Shown: positions 14,674 through 22,557 of the stretch, piece by piece | How the letters are laid out: the number at the start of each line of letters is the position of its first letter | Position numbering within the stretch: position 1 is the first letter of the stretch | Origin: Kiritimatiellia bacterium | GTDB lineage: Bacteria > Verrucomicrobiota > Kiritimatiellia > RFP12 > UBA1067 | DNA: 25,157 nt | Assembly: GCA_017547265.1 (NCBI GenBank) | Contig: JAFYQC010000189.1 | Location: 1-25,157 of the forward strand | Direction of reading: 5' to 3' | Program-made: the position numbers and the translations under genes | The notes under the pieces: generated by a model | Told to the model about the DNA's origin: nothing | Seen by the model: only the letters and a program-made list of their open reading frames with translations | Database searches by the model: none

Positions 14674-15732
14674 TTACTGAGCCGCCGAGACGCCAACAGG
14701 TTCAATCTTGTAAACACCCGTCCCAGACGTGAAAGGAATCTTGATCGCGTTGGCCGGTTGAGCGTCACCAACCAAAGCTTCACCCTTCTTGACCTGGAAC
14801 GTAACCGCGACGCCGTCAGCAACCGTGCCATTATAGGCAAGCACAATATTCGCCTCATCTGCATCGCTCCCAGCGGGCGCAACCGGAATGCTGGCAACTG
14901 AGTCTGCAACATCAATGTTGAGCGCCTTGCAGACGGCAATAGGCAGACCACTTGCAGCCGTGGCCGACGCCGAAGCGCCAGACTCCGTGACATCGTAAAT
15001 GTTGGCCGTCGTACCGCCATTGTCAATCGCCTCGGCAAGAGAGCCATACTTGTCCGTGCCGACTGCGCAAACGGCGACTTCGTACTTGGCCTCGATCGAG
15101 GTCAACGAACCCGAGCCATACGCCGCAACGGAGTTAAGATTAGTGTAATTCGTCTTGTCGATACCAAACATAGTTGCACTGCCAACAGCCGCCGCAAGAA
15201 TCGTATCACCGACTTTGAACTGGACTTCACCATCGCGATAGTTAAGCAGGATGGTGAAAGTCGTCTCTGCTTCTGCGTTCGCAGGACCAGTAGACATCTT
15301 CACCCAGCCAGGATTCGCACCGCCAGACACATAGCCATAGTAGTTGGTGATGTCATTGTCGACGCCAACCGCAAAACCAGCAGCCGCTCCTGACGGCGAC
15401 TCAAGCGAAGAAGCGTCGGACGGGGTAAGAACCGCCGTCGCCGTAAGCGCCACAAGCCCGTCGTTGAGGTTCGAGTCTGCCGTAGACGAAGCAGGAGCAA
15501 CAGTCAGCGCTGTACTCGCATCATTATCGAGCACAATGTTAGACCCGGAAACCGTGACTCCGGCCGGCAACGTGCCAGGCCAAGTCGCTGCGACGCGATA
15601 AGAGCTGTCGGAAGCCAGCGCGTCATTCGCCGCGTAACCCCTGAACCAGTTGTTCGTGGTGTTCCCGAAAGCGGAAAGAGAGACGCACGCACCCGCGCAC
15701 GCAATCATCCCCATTAATTTCTTTGCTTTCAT
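14674..15732 (-). CDS. Secreted hypothetical protein, first gene of the secreted-protein operon
   Basis: The 352-residue protein has a signal peptide (KAKKLMGMIACAGACVSLSAFG). The mature protein is rich in Ala, Ser, Thr and Asp and has a jelly-roll-like central part (residues about 120-215, GFAVGVDNDITNYYGYVSG...EVQFKVGDTIL), which suggests a LamG-like sandwich; this is a weak structural guess. The strongest ribosome binding site in the window (AAGGAGG, 6 nt spacing) precedes the ATG, consistent with high expression. Together with the two following genes it appears to encode a small set of exported, non-enzymatic surface proteins. Confidence 0.8.
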   Translation of the reverse strand: MKAKKLMGMIACAGACVSLSAFGNTTNNWFRGYAANDALASDSSYRVAATWPGTLPAGVTVSGSNIVLDNDASTALTVAPASSTADSNLNDGLVALTATAVLTPSDASSLESPSGAAAGFAVGVDNDITNYYGYVSGGANPGWVKMSTGPANAEAETTFTILLNYRDGEVQFKVGDTILAAAVGSATMFGIDKTNYTNLNSVAAYGSGSLTSIEAKYEVAVCAVGTDKYGSLAEAIDNGGTTANIYDVTESGASASATAASGLPIAVCKALNIDVADSVASIPVAPAGSDADEANIVLAYNGTVADGVAVTFQVKKGEALVGDAQPANAIKIPFTSGTGVYKIEPVGVSAAQ

Positions 15733-15763
15733 CTAATCCTCCTTAAAAGGGTTTACGCCGCGT

Positions 15764-15781
15764 ATTATACCCCATATGGGG
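15764..15781 (-). promoter_or_regulatory. Promoter and overlapping palindrome of the secreted-protein operon
   Basis: The minus strand reads GGGGTATAAT with the hexamer at 15764-15769. A perfect 12-bp palindrome, CCCCATATGGGG (15770-15781), directly precedes the hexamer and shares its GG. A protein bound there would block RNA polymerase. The leader is about 25 nt. Confidence 0.65.
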
Positions 15782-15836
15782 GAAGCCGTCAAGGGGGTAT
15801 CTGAAAAAAATTTAATTTTTTTTCGCAAAGCCCTGA

Positions 15837-15863
15837 CGCGCCAAAGAAGCCCATTATGGCGCG
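15837..15863 (-). terminator. Possible terminator hairpin at the end of the activase gene
   Basis: CGCGCCA and TGGCGCG form a perfect 7-bp stem that includes the last two codons. A/T-rich runs follow, but not immediately, so termination strength is uncertain. Confidence 0.4.
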
Positions 15864-17950
15864 GTTTTACCGAAGATATTGCCGTAGCGGCTGAGGTTCA
15901 GCGCTTCTACAAACGACGATATCTTTGTTACTGTGGAGCATGGATCGATGGATGCGTCCATGCAATCGCCCTCGAGCGCGAGGAGCGGGCAGCCGACCGA
16001 GTCGAGCGTCTCGCGAAGGAGTTTCGAGAACGCGCGGTCTGCGAGCGAGCAGCGCCCGAAGCCGTGAGTATAGAGAACGACACCGTTGAACTTGCCCTCT
16101 GGAATCGCCTTCTTCACATATTCAACGCGCTGCGCAGGATCAAGGAATCCCGACTGGAGAAGCTTCCTCGCGAGCGAGCGATAGGGATCCTTCGGGTCAA
16201 GCGGCTCCCAACCAACGAAATTCGTCTCTTCGAAAACTATCGGCGCGTTGCACGTCGTCTCGAGGAACGTGAGGTGCTTCGTGTCGTAGAACGGCGGCAG
16301 GTGAAGCCAGAGAAGACGATGCGTATCATCGATGGAGTAGCGCTTCTCGGCCCACAGCTTCTTCTGGATGAGCTCGTCGCGATACGCGGTCTGTATATCT
16401 ACAAGATCTTGTGTGCCCCAGAGCTGCGAGAACACTATGGCGTTGTAGATCGCTTCACTGCCGCGGACGAGAGGCGGCGACGTAAACCTGAGGTGCGCGC
16501 ACTGACGCGCGAGTTCGGCGGCCTCGTTGGAGAGAACGCACGCCTCTTCGAGACGGCCCTGGTCGAGCTTGCGGCCAAACGCCTTCTCCATAAGCGAGAC
16601 GGACTCGGCGAGGCCGTCTGCAATCGTCTCGATCGCGGCGCGGCTCTGACCGTTGATCGGCGTCTGAAGAGAGTAGAGGCGGTCTGGAATCTTGTATTCG
16701 CGCGCGAGATCGGCAAACACGCGCTCCGCCTGCTGGCAGGGCTGCATCGTCGAGACGATGTAGTCGGGCTTCTCGAGCTCCATGCCCTCGAGCATGCGGA
16801 GGAACGAGCAAGTCTGGCCGTCAAAGCCCTTCTGCGCGGCCTTGCCAAGCGCTTCCTTGACCTTGTCGGCTTTGCGCCCGAAGAGCGCGGCGTACGTCTC
16901 GAGCGTGCGGACGCGGCAATCCATCGCGTTGAGGATCTCGGTCGGGAAGAAGAGGTTGCGCCAAACGAGCGGCTTCGACTTGTCAGACGAGAAGAAGTCG
17001 CGCTTCGTCGACTTGATCCTGAGCAAGACAGACTTGCCACGCGTCGGCTCGTACTCGACCTTGGCGAGATCGAGCTTTCCGGAATCCCTGAGGTCGTGGA
17101 GCTGGCGCGCGATTACCGCCGCGCCAAGAGCGCCCATCACCTCGTGATACTGCGGAATGACGATTTCGCTGCCGGTGAGCTTCTTGAGGAAGAACGCGAC
17201 GGCGCTGTTGAACGCGACACCGCCCTGGAAGAGAATCTTGCGGCCGGGAGCGTTGAGAAGCAGCTGGCCGACAGAGTTGAGGATCGTGCGCGCCTGGGCC
17301 TTGCATGCGCCCGCGAGCAAGTCGCCGATCGGAACGCGGTTCTTGAACTTGTTGATCGACGTCGCGGAAAGAACGGCGCAAACCGAGCTGAACTCGGTGT
17401 CGGACTCGTAGTTGACCTTGTCTGCGACATCCTCGATCTTGACGCCAAGCTTTGCCGCGACGGAGTCAAGGAAGCTGCCAGTGCCGGCGGCGCAAACGCC
17501 CGACATCATGCTCGTCCAGAGCTTCATCGTCGGGTTATACACCATGCACTTGGAGTCCTGGCCGCCGCAGTCGATAATAGCGTCAACGTCGGGATGGAGG
17601 AACTTCGCGCCAGCCACGTGCGCCGTAACTTCGCTGACCTGGAAATCAAACGGGATGAACTTGCGCGTGTCCTCGACAATCTGGCTACCTGTCACGACTA
17701 TTGCCGAGACGTCCTTGAAAGAAGTAATGCCTGCAACTTTGAGGAACTCAAGCGCGAGGCGCTTAGACGCGCCGCCTCCGCAAGCGCCACACCCCGAGCA
17801 ATGCCCAGTGCATGCGACCTTGCCCGAGTCGATGGGCTGGGTGCGCTTGTAGACCGTGCGCTCCACCTTGCCGTCTTCGCCGAGGAGGACGGCCTTGAAA
17901 GTCGTCGAGCCGATGTCGATGCCGAGGTAGCGTTTTCTCGTTTCTGCCAT
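15854..17950 (-). CDS. BadF/HgdC-type acyl-CoA dehydratase activase fused to a component-D-like domain
   Basis: The protein has 698 residues. Residues 1-300 form an ASKHA ATPase: GIDIGSTT (10-17), DCGGQDSK (127-134) and the two cluster-ligand cysteines C153 (GVCAAGTG) and C191 (SSVCAV). In characterised activases a [4Fe-4S] cluster bridges two subunits and drives ATP-dependent electron injection into a dehydratase or reductase. From about 360 to the end the sequence resembles the dehydratase/reductase subunit (DUF2229/HgdB-like), with PCQQAE near 460 and the terminal LALEGDCMDAS...TKISSFVEAL. So activator and partner appear fused. Between strands of the ATPase lies an extra C-x3-C-x2-C-x2-C (C47, C51, C54, C57), which the classical HgdC lacks. 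The substrate is unknown. The ATG at 17950 has an AGGTGAT site and fits the family N-terminus. Confidence 0.88.
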   Translation of the reverse strand: MAETRKRYLGIDIGSTTFKAVLLGEDGKVERTVYKRTQPIDSGKVACTGHCSGCGACGGGASKRLALEFLKVAGITSFKDVSAIVVTGSQIVEDTRKFIPFDFQVSEVTAHVAGAKFLHPDVDAIIDCGGQDSKCMVYNPTMKLWTSMMSGVCAAGTGSFLDSVAAKLGVKIEDVADKVNYESDTEFSSVCAVLSATSINKFKNRVPIGDLLAGACKAQARTILNSVGQLLLNAPGRKILFQGGVAFNSAVAFFLKKLTGSEIVIPQYHEVMGALGAAVIARQLHDLRDSGKLDLAKVEYEPTRGKSVLLRIKSTKRDFFSSDKSKPLVWRNLFFPTEILNAMDCRVRTLETYAALFGRKADKVKEALGKAAQKGFDGQTCSFLRMLEGMELEKPDYIVSTMQPCQQAERVFADLAREYKIPDRLYSLQTPINGQSRAAIETIADGLAESVSLMEKAFGRKLDQGRLEEACVLSNEAAELARQCAHLRFTSPPLVRGSEAIYNAIVFSQLWGTQDLVDIQTAYRDELIQKKLWAEKRYSIDDTHRLLWLHLPPFYDTKHLTFLETTCNAPIVFEETNFVGWEPLDPKDPYRSLARKLLQSGFLDPAQRVEYVKKAIPEGKFNGVVLYTHGFGRCSLADRAFSKLLRETLDSVGCPLLALEGDCMDASIDPCSTVTKISSFVEALNLSRYGNIFGKTAP

Positions 17951-18022
17951 TGTTCTATCACCTAAATTGCCCGAGCCGCCTGCTTCGTTCTGTTTCTGAC
18001 GCCTCCAGATGCAATTCAAGGT

Positions 18023-18054
18023 ATTATACCATATTCTGACCGTCCGTGCGGACG
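18023..18054 (-). promoter_or_regulatory. Extended -10 promoter of the activase gene with an inverted repeat
   Basis: The minus strand reads ATATGGTATAAT with the hexamer at 18023-18028 and a leader of about 65 nt. A 6-bp inverted repeat (CGTCCG/CGGACG, 2-nt centre, 18041-18054) sits at the position of the -35 region and could be an operator. Confidence 0.6.
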
Positions 18055-18087
18055 CGAGTTGCACAGTTTGCCGATCAGCATTCCCCC

Positions 18088-18200
18088 TCAATCCGGTAGG
18101 TTCGCTTCGGGATAGGCCACAAGCTCATTGATGGCATTCGCGACATAGTTTGTCTGATATTCATTGTGAATACACCTCCGCGCACCCACCGATGCAATCG
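18088..18200 (-). pseudogene. Possible out-of-frame C-terminal remnant of the metzincin partner protein
   Basis: Just past the stop of the 313-residue gene, a second frame reads CIHNEYQTNYVANAINELVA and ends PEANLPD. This echoes two stretches of the intact protein (NDQTNYVRVAIEQ and EQNAYFIGVTNAIENAL). It may be the tail lost by a frameshift near 18205, or a repeat unit from a related gene. It is not in frame with any start of its own. Confidence 0.3.
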
Positions 18201-19142
18201 TTATGGGTTGTTCAACGCGTTCTCGATAGCATTTGTCACACCAATAAAATAGGCGTTCTGCTCCGTCCAGGAGTTGGTACACGACAAAACATATAGCGCG
18301 GCAGCAAGACGATTCGTGCTGAACTCATAGCCCGGCAGGGAGGCGACCAATATCTCGTCTACTGGAACCGCCCGCGAGCAGTCTGAAAGTCGGTTTGTGT
18401 AGAGTCCAGCGACTCCACGTTGCCGGACATTGCTCCCAGGCGGCAAGGAATGGAGGCGTGACGCATATTCTCCGACGATATCACCACGCTCCTCAAACGT
18501 CATCTGCACGGCATTCGTCTCTACGTCAAGGCAAAAATCCGTCATCGAGTCATCAAGTGGTCCGTATTGTTCGTAAAGCTCGCCGGCATAGCCGCGATAC
18601 GGAGCACTCGCATTCAGCGCTATCCCTTTCAATGACTGCCATACATTCGTGTATTTCAAATCCTCGCATTGTTCTATCGCGACCCGCACATAATTTGTCT
18701 GATCGTTCGAGAAATTCGCGCAGCAGTTTGTCACAAGATAGCCAAGATACCAGTCGAAAGACGCCTTCTTGGCAACACGCGTGACACCATTCGTCTCGTC
18801 TTCTCCGAGAAAACCCTCCCATGTCCATGTCGGAATGACCAACTGTGTCGTATATTCTACGCCATTCTCGTCCACAGATTCAAAGTAATCCACACCCGCC
18901 CCCCACGCCCTGAAAAGCAACGCCTCAGCAACGCGGTTTGTGACCTCTTCCGACCCCGGCAACGATGGCCGTTCATACGGTTCGTCCACAGGCTCGGGGT
19001 CATCCGGTGGACGCGTGGGCACGACAGTAGGCGGCTCTTCGCGCGGAGCGTCAAGGTCGAGATCGACCACATTGAGAACATCCGCGCAAGCTGATGTTGT
19101 TGCAACTATTACGATTGCGGGAAATATCAAGTGTGATTTCAT
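18201..19142 (-). CDS. Secreted partner protein of the metzincin operon, unknown function
   Basis: This 313-residue protein has a signal peptide (MKSHLIFPAIVIVATTSACA), possibly with a lipoprotein-like Cys near 19, although no clean lipobox follows. Residues about 33-62 are a Pro/Glu/Asp-rich linker. The rest is Asn/Thr/Tyr-rich with several cysteines and recurrent TNxV motifs; I recognise no family. The start codon overlaps the stop of the metzincin gene by ATGA, so the two are translationally coupled and probably act together. The C-terminus ends at a TAA that may result from a frameshift (see the remnant downstream). It is the last gene of the operon. Confidence 0.78.
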   Translation of the reverse strand: MKSHLIFPAIVIVATTSACADVLNVVDLDLDAPREEPPTVVPTRPPDDPEPVDEPYERPSLPGSEEVTNRVAEALLFRAWGAGVDYFESVDENGVEYTTQLVIPTWTWEGFLGEDETNGVTRVAKKASFDWYLGYLVTNCCANFSNDQTNYVRVAIEQCEDLKYTNVWQSLKGIALNASAPYRGYAGELYEQYGPLDDSMTDFCLDVETNAVQMTFEERGDIVGEYASRLHSLPPGSNVRQRGVAGLYTNRLSDCSRAVPVDEILVASLPGYEFSTNRLAAALYVLSCTNSWTEQNAYFIGVTNAIENALNNP

Positions 19143-21991
19143 TGGCTGTACACCTCGTTGTTGTTTTGCTTTATAGCTGAAGCACCCACAGGGACATGGT
19201 ATGCTGAACTAACAGATATCGCCTTGTTTGAAATGCTCAAAACGGCTCCATCTGGAATGTCGACCGAGGTCTTACCATCCCTTCCATACATGAGGAAAGA
19301 CTGTTGCACCAAGGCATACTTGTCCGACTTTGCGTAGAAACCTCTTCCAAGCGCGTTTCCCCAATCGCGCATTCGCGATGCAAAGCAAGCCCCTGAAATG
19401 TCGATTTTCGAAAACTCCTTCGTCGTGTTAGAATCGGCTTCAGAATAGTCATAGCAATCGAACAGTCCAAGCGCATGTCCTATTTCATGAGCGACTACAT
19501 GCAAGGTCGCCCGCTGCGATATGGCTATGCCCCGCCTCGACATAAAAGCCGCCGCCTTGTTATTTGTAATCACACCAACAAAATACAATTCGACGCAGTC
19601 TTGGTTTGTATAGGAGTTCATCAGCGAAGCGGCCTGAGCGGATATCTGGTTCCGATTCGTCGCGCCAGTCATCGGGTCAACGTCGTATTCGGCAAGAACC
19701 CAGTCGTTGGTCGTTCCCACGTTTCTTGTTATCGAAAGAAGGTTGAAGCGTATTCCAACCTGCTCGTAGATTCTGTTTGCATATTCGACCATGCCGACAA
19801 CTCTCGAGTTCTGTATCTTATCCTTGGCATTCGGCGCCTTGACCACGAACGCACGGACGGGTATCGTTCTCTGCTGCACAATCGGCATCTCGAACCTCGG
19901 CTGGTGGGGATCGGAGTTGAACCTGGCCTCGACTACCACCGTCCCGCTCGACGCAATGGGCTCGACCTTCACCTTGTAGCCTCGCCGCTCGATTATCCGC
20001 CCCGTCTGCGGCGTTATCGCCCACTGGACGTCGTTCGGGGAGAAGTTTCCGTTGACGGACACCGAAAGCCATGCGTTCGTCCCATACACGAGCCGCGACG
20101 GATTGACATACCTTCCGTCCGGCCCCTCTTCGTCCGTCACGAGCCTGCACAGCGGCTCTATCACGTTGTAGGACACATTCGTGGACAACGTGCCTCCGTC
20201 GGACAACCGACAGTTCGCGGAAAAGCAACCTCCGCCGATATGCCGCGAGATTACGTAGAACCGATTTGACGCGCACTTGGTCAGCCCGTGGGCGCCAAAA
20301 GTCATGGTGAAGTTCTTGAGGGACCCCGTCAAAGCCGCATTCGTGTAAATCAGATGGTCGTCGTCGCCTGTATGGATGACGGTTACGACACCGCTCGTAG
20401 GCACGTCTGAAGTAACTACGACATCAAGCGGATAAACCCTGTCTGCTCTGTAGTCGTCGTTGAGAAAAGTTACCGAGGGATAACTGACGGAAAGTCCGAC
20501 CGACGGAAAATTGTTCGTCCCATACGACACGCCCAACAGACTGGATGTCAAAGTCCGGTTCCTGATTGTCGCAGTCACGGAAAGCCCACCCGTCGCATAG
20601 TTTGGCATCGATCTGGGAGTCACCACAGTCGTGGCCTGATGCGGCGTCGCAATGTCCCAGACCTCGTCATCGGACGTCCACTCATACGTGACCGACTCGG
20701 GGCTGGCGCAATCGGACAGGACAGCAGTGAATGTCGTTGGAAAATCTTCTGGCCAGAGATGTACAACGTCAGGGGAACCTTGCAGGACAGGCATCATCAG
20801 AACGACACCGTCGAAGAGCGCCGACGGCTCCTGAAGGATGCTCCACCCGCCGTCCATGGTCCATGTCCCGGGCGCGGCAGACCCGCCGTTGGACCGAAGC
20901 GTTCTCAACGGCTCTGACGGAAGGTCGTCGGCTATACTGTACTCAATGCCTGGAACGGGGAATCCAGTTCCAAACGAATATTCGATTCCCTTCTCCAAAA
21001 GGAAAACATACTCGCCAGAGTTTGTGACCGCAACCGAATAGTCTCCAACGACGAGCTGAATTGTCTCAGGCGGGTCGTCGGGAATTGTCGCCGTAAACTT
21101 GTAGAGGCCATTCGTCAGACCTTCGCCAACTTGATCATTCACCCATTGAGGATAGCCAACGGCAAGAATCTCGGTTGCGTTCGTGAAGTTCGCAGCAACC
21201 CATTCGTCATCTTGCCCAAAGCCGTTGTGGGGGAAAGGCAATGGACGCGGCAAAAGTGCCGCGATGCCGTTTGTCGTGACCGAGACATCACCGTTGCGGA
21301 AAAGTTCAAGCACGGCAGAGACGAGATTGTTCGTGTCACGGTTGATGGCGGCATCCGTCCAGACAAAGCGATAGGAGTTTGACGGAGTGAACTCGTAGAC
21401 GAATGTCGCGAGCCCGGGCACGATCTCGAACGGCGCTTCTGTCGAGGCGATAGTGTTTGTGTCAAATGGCGTTGCCCAGACTTGGCCGTAGGAAACGACC
21501 TCCACGCCGGCAAGGTGGTTCGTGCCCCAAGGGAACACCCAGCCGTCCTCGAAGTCCAGCCAGAACGAGTCCTTCCACGCGCCGCGCACATTCCAGTTCG
21601 CGGCCTTTTTCGCGGCAAAGCTGTTTTGGACAGGATTAACAAGATTAACAGGATTGAGAGAAGAGGGTGTGTGGGGCAACGACCCCGCCAATCCTGTCGC
21701 CCCAGACAATCCTGTAAATCCTGTCAAGAAAACTCCCCCCTGCTGCATTTGCGGAAGTGGAGAATTCATGTTAGGCGGCACATTGTTAGTCTTGTCGCCG
21801 CCGACGAGAACGCCGATCAGAAGAAAAGAGCAGACAGCGACGCGGCCAAACGCAGTAAGAGAACGCCAGATTGAAAGCAGCCGCGCGAAGGTGTCGCGTG
21901 CCATGCGCAAACGAAGTGCGAGCAAGACGAGCGAAGCCGCAAGCCCGCACAAGGCAAGACGCATCAACACAATCTGGAAGAGCGCCGCCAT
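19139..21991 (-). CDS. Large membrane-anchored surface protein with a metzincin-like zinc protease domain
   Basis: The protein has 950 residues. Two hydrophobic segments (about 4-28 and 50-66) lie at the N-terminus, the second followed by GGDKTNN; the rest should be outside the membrane. The body to about residue 680 looks like a chain of beta-sandwich domains rich in Thr and Asn. Near the C-terminus the sequence HEIGHALGLFD (residues 835-845) is the HExxHxxGxxD zinc-binding motif of metzincins, with Asp as third ligand as in snapalysins. A plausible Met-turn, SFLMYG, follows about 60 residues later. It is therefore probably a secreted or cell-surface metalloprotease. Residues about 88-121 are encoded by 9-nt repeats and look like a tolerated insertion. 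The ATG lies 1 nt after the upstream stop, so the operon is coupled. The family beyond the metzincin clan is not identifiable by eye. Confidence 0.85.
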   Translation of the reverse strand: MAALFQIVLMRLALCGLAASLVLLALRLRMARDTFARLLSIWRSLTAFGRVAVCSFLLIGVLVGGDKTNNVPPNMNSPLPQMQQGGVFLTGFTGLSGATGLAGSLPHTPSSLNPVNLVNPVQNSFAAKKAANWNVRGAWKDSFWLDFEDGWVFPWGTNHLAGVEVVSYGQVWATPFDTNTIASTEAPFEIVPGLATFVYEFTPSNSYRFVWTDAAINRDTNNLVSAVLELFRNGDVSVTTNGIAALLPRPLPFPHNGFGQDDEWVAANFTNATEILAVGYPQWVNDQVGEGLTNGLYKFTATIPDDPPETIQLVVGDYSVAVTNSGEYVFLLEKGIEYSFGTGFPVPGIEYSIADDLPSEPLRTLRSNGGSAAPGTWTMDGGWSILQEPSALFDGVVLMMPVLQGSPDVVHLWPEDFPTTFTAVLSDCASPESVTYEWTSDDEVWDIATPHQATTVVTPRSMPNYATGGLSVTATIRNRTLTSSLLGVSYGTNNFPSVGLSVSYPSVTFLNDDYRADRVYPLDVVVTSDVPTSGVVTVIHTGDDDHLIYTNAALTGSLKNFTMTFGAHGLTKCASNRFYVISRHIGGGCFSANCRLSDGGTLSTNVSYNVIEPLCRLVTDEEGPDGRYVNPSRLVYGTNAWLSVSVNGNFSPNDVQWAITPQTGRIIERRGYKVKVEPIASSGTVVVEARFNSDPHQPRFEMPIVQQRTIPVRAFVVKAPNAKDKIQNSRVVGMVEYANRIYEQVGIRFNLLSITRNVGTTNDWVLAEYDVDPMTGATNRNQISAQAASLMNSYTNQDCVELYFVGVITNNKAAAFMSRRGIAISQRATLHVVAHEIGHALGLFDCYDYSEADSNTTKEFSKIDISGACFASRMRDWGNALGRGFYAKSDKYALVQQSFLMYGRDGKTSVDIPDGAVLSISNKAISVSSAYHVPVGASAIKQNNNEVYSQ
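21630..21727. repeat. Nine-nucleotide repeats in opposite orientations inside the metzincin gene
   Basis: ACAGGATTA-type units repeat about three times at 21630-21656. The reverse-complement units (AATCCTGTA, AATCCTGTC) occur at 21691-21727. The two blocks face each other across about 35 nt. The whole insert stays in frame and encodes Gly/Thr/Leu- and Asn/Pro/Val-rich strings. Confidence 0.8.
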
Positions 21992-21992
21992 G

Positions 21993-22535
21993 TTACCTGA
22001 TCCTCAATGTTAATGCGTTAATAGAAATCTTGCTCTCGACACGAATGGTCTCCGCACCGCGAGAGACAACGCGGGCAAGATTCCAGTCGGGGTTGAAGCA
22101 TGTGGGCGACACGACAGGCGGAAACACCGAAGACGCCAGCGACTTCGCCGCGCGGTCTCGGTTAAGATAGAGCGTCATGTCGAGGCGTTGGGCAGTTCCC
22201 TCGACACGGCATGCCGCGTTTGCGCGTCTGTCGCGCCAGAACCACTCGCCGCAATCCCAACCAATCGACAACTCCCCTTCTTCAATTCCAAGTGCGCCGT
22301 CCTCGTTTGCGTCACGGCCAAATACGACCTCAACGCTGTTACTTGCCGCAGCATCGCGCTCAATCGTAAACGTCCATTTGTTGTCCGTCGCAACGCCCGC
22401 GTCAAAGAGAACATTCGTCTCAACCTCGGCAAGCGGCCTCACCGCTTCCGGCAGCGATGGCACTACCACCCGCGCCCCGGCGAAAGCAACAGGGTATGCC
22501 ATTATCAAGAGCAACAATGATGCAACCAACTTCAT
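21993..22535 (-). CDS. Secreted protein with an EF-hand-like calcium loop, first gene of the metzincin operon
   Basis: This protein has 180 residues from the ATG at 22535, or 186 from an ATG at 22553. Both give a signal peptide (KLVASLLLLIMAYPVAFAG). The stretch DANEDGALGIEE fits the 12-residue EF-hand loop at every key position (D1, N3, D5, G6, L8, E12) and is followed by GWDCGEWFWRD, which could support the loop. The C-terminal half reads as beta strands. Its role may be calcium-dependent recognition or stabilisation of the protease encoded 1 nt downstream; that is inference from context. A -10 box ends 8 nt before the 22535 ATG, so that mRNA would be leaderless; the 22553 ATG lies upstream of the promoter and could only be used on read-through transcripts. 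Confidence 0.8.
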   Translation of the reverse strand: MKLVASLLLLIMAYPVAFAGARVVVPSLPEAVRPLAEVETNVLFDAGVATDNKWTFTIERDAAASNSVEVVFGRDANEDGALGIEEGELSIGWDCGEWFWRDRRANAACRVEGTAQRLDMTLYLNRDRAAKSLASSVFPPVVSPTCFNPDWNLARVVSRGAETIRVESKISINALTLRIR

Positions 22536-22543
22536 CTGCGGAT

Positions 22544-22551
22544 ATTTTACC
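22544..22551 (-). promoter_or_regulatory. Extended -10 promoter of the metzincin operon
   Basis: The minus strand reads ATATGGTAAAAT with the hexamer at 22544-22549. It fits into the 22-nt gap behind the DUF262-HNH gene. Confidence 0.55.
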
Positions 22552-22557
22552 ATATTT

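Noticed and set aside
15776..17965. A 729-codon open frame on the plus strand
   Set aside because: It is antisense to the activase gene, which has clear catalytic motifs. Its Arg/Glu/Leu-rich translation has no domain, and the frame is open because of GC-biased third positions.
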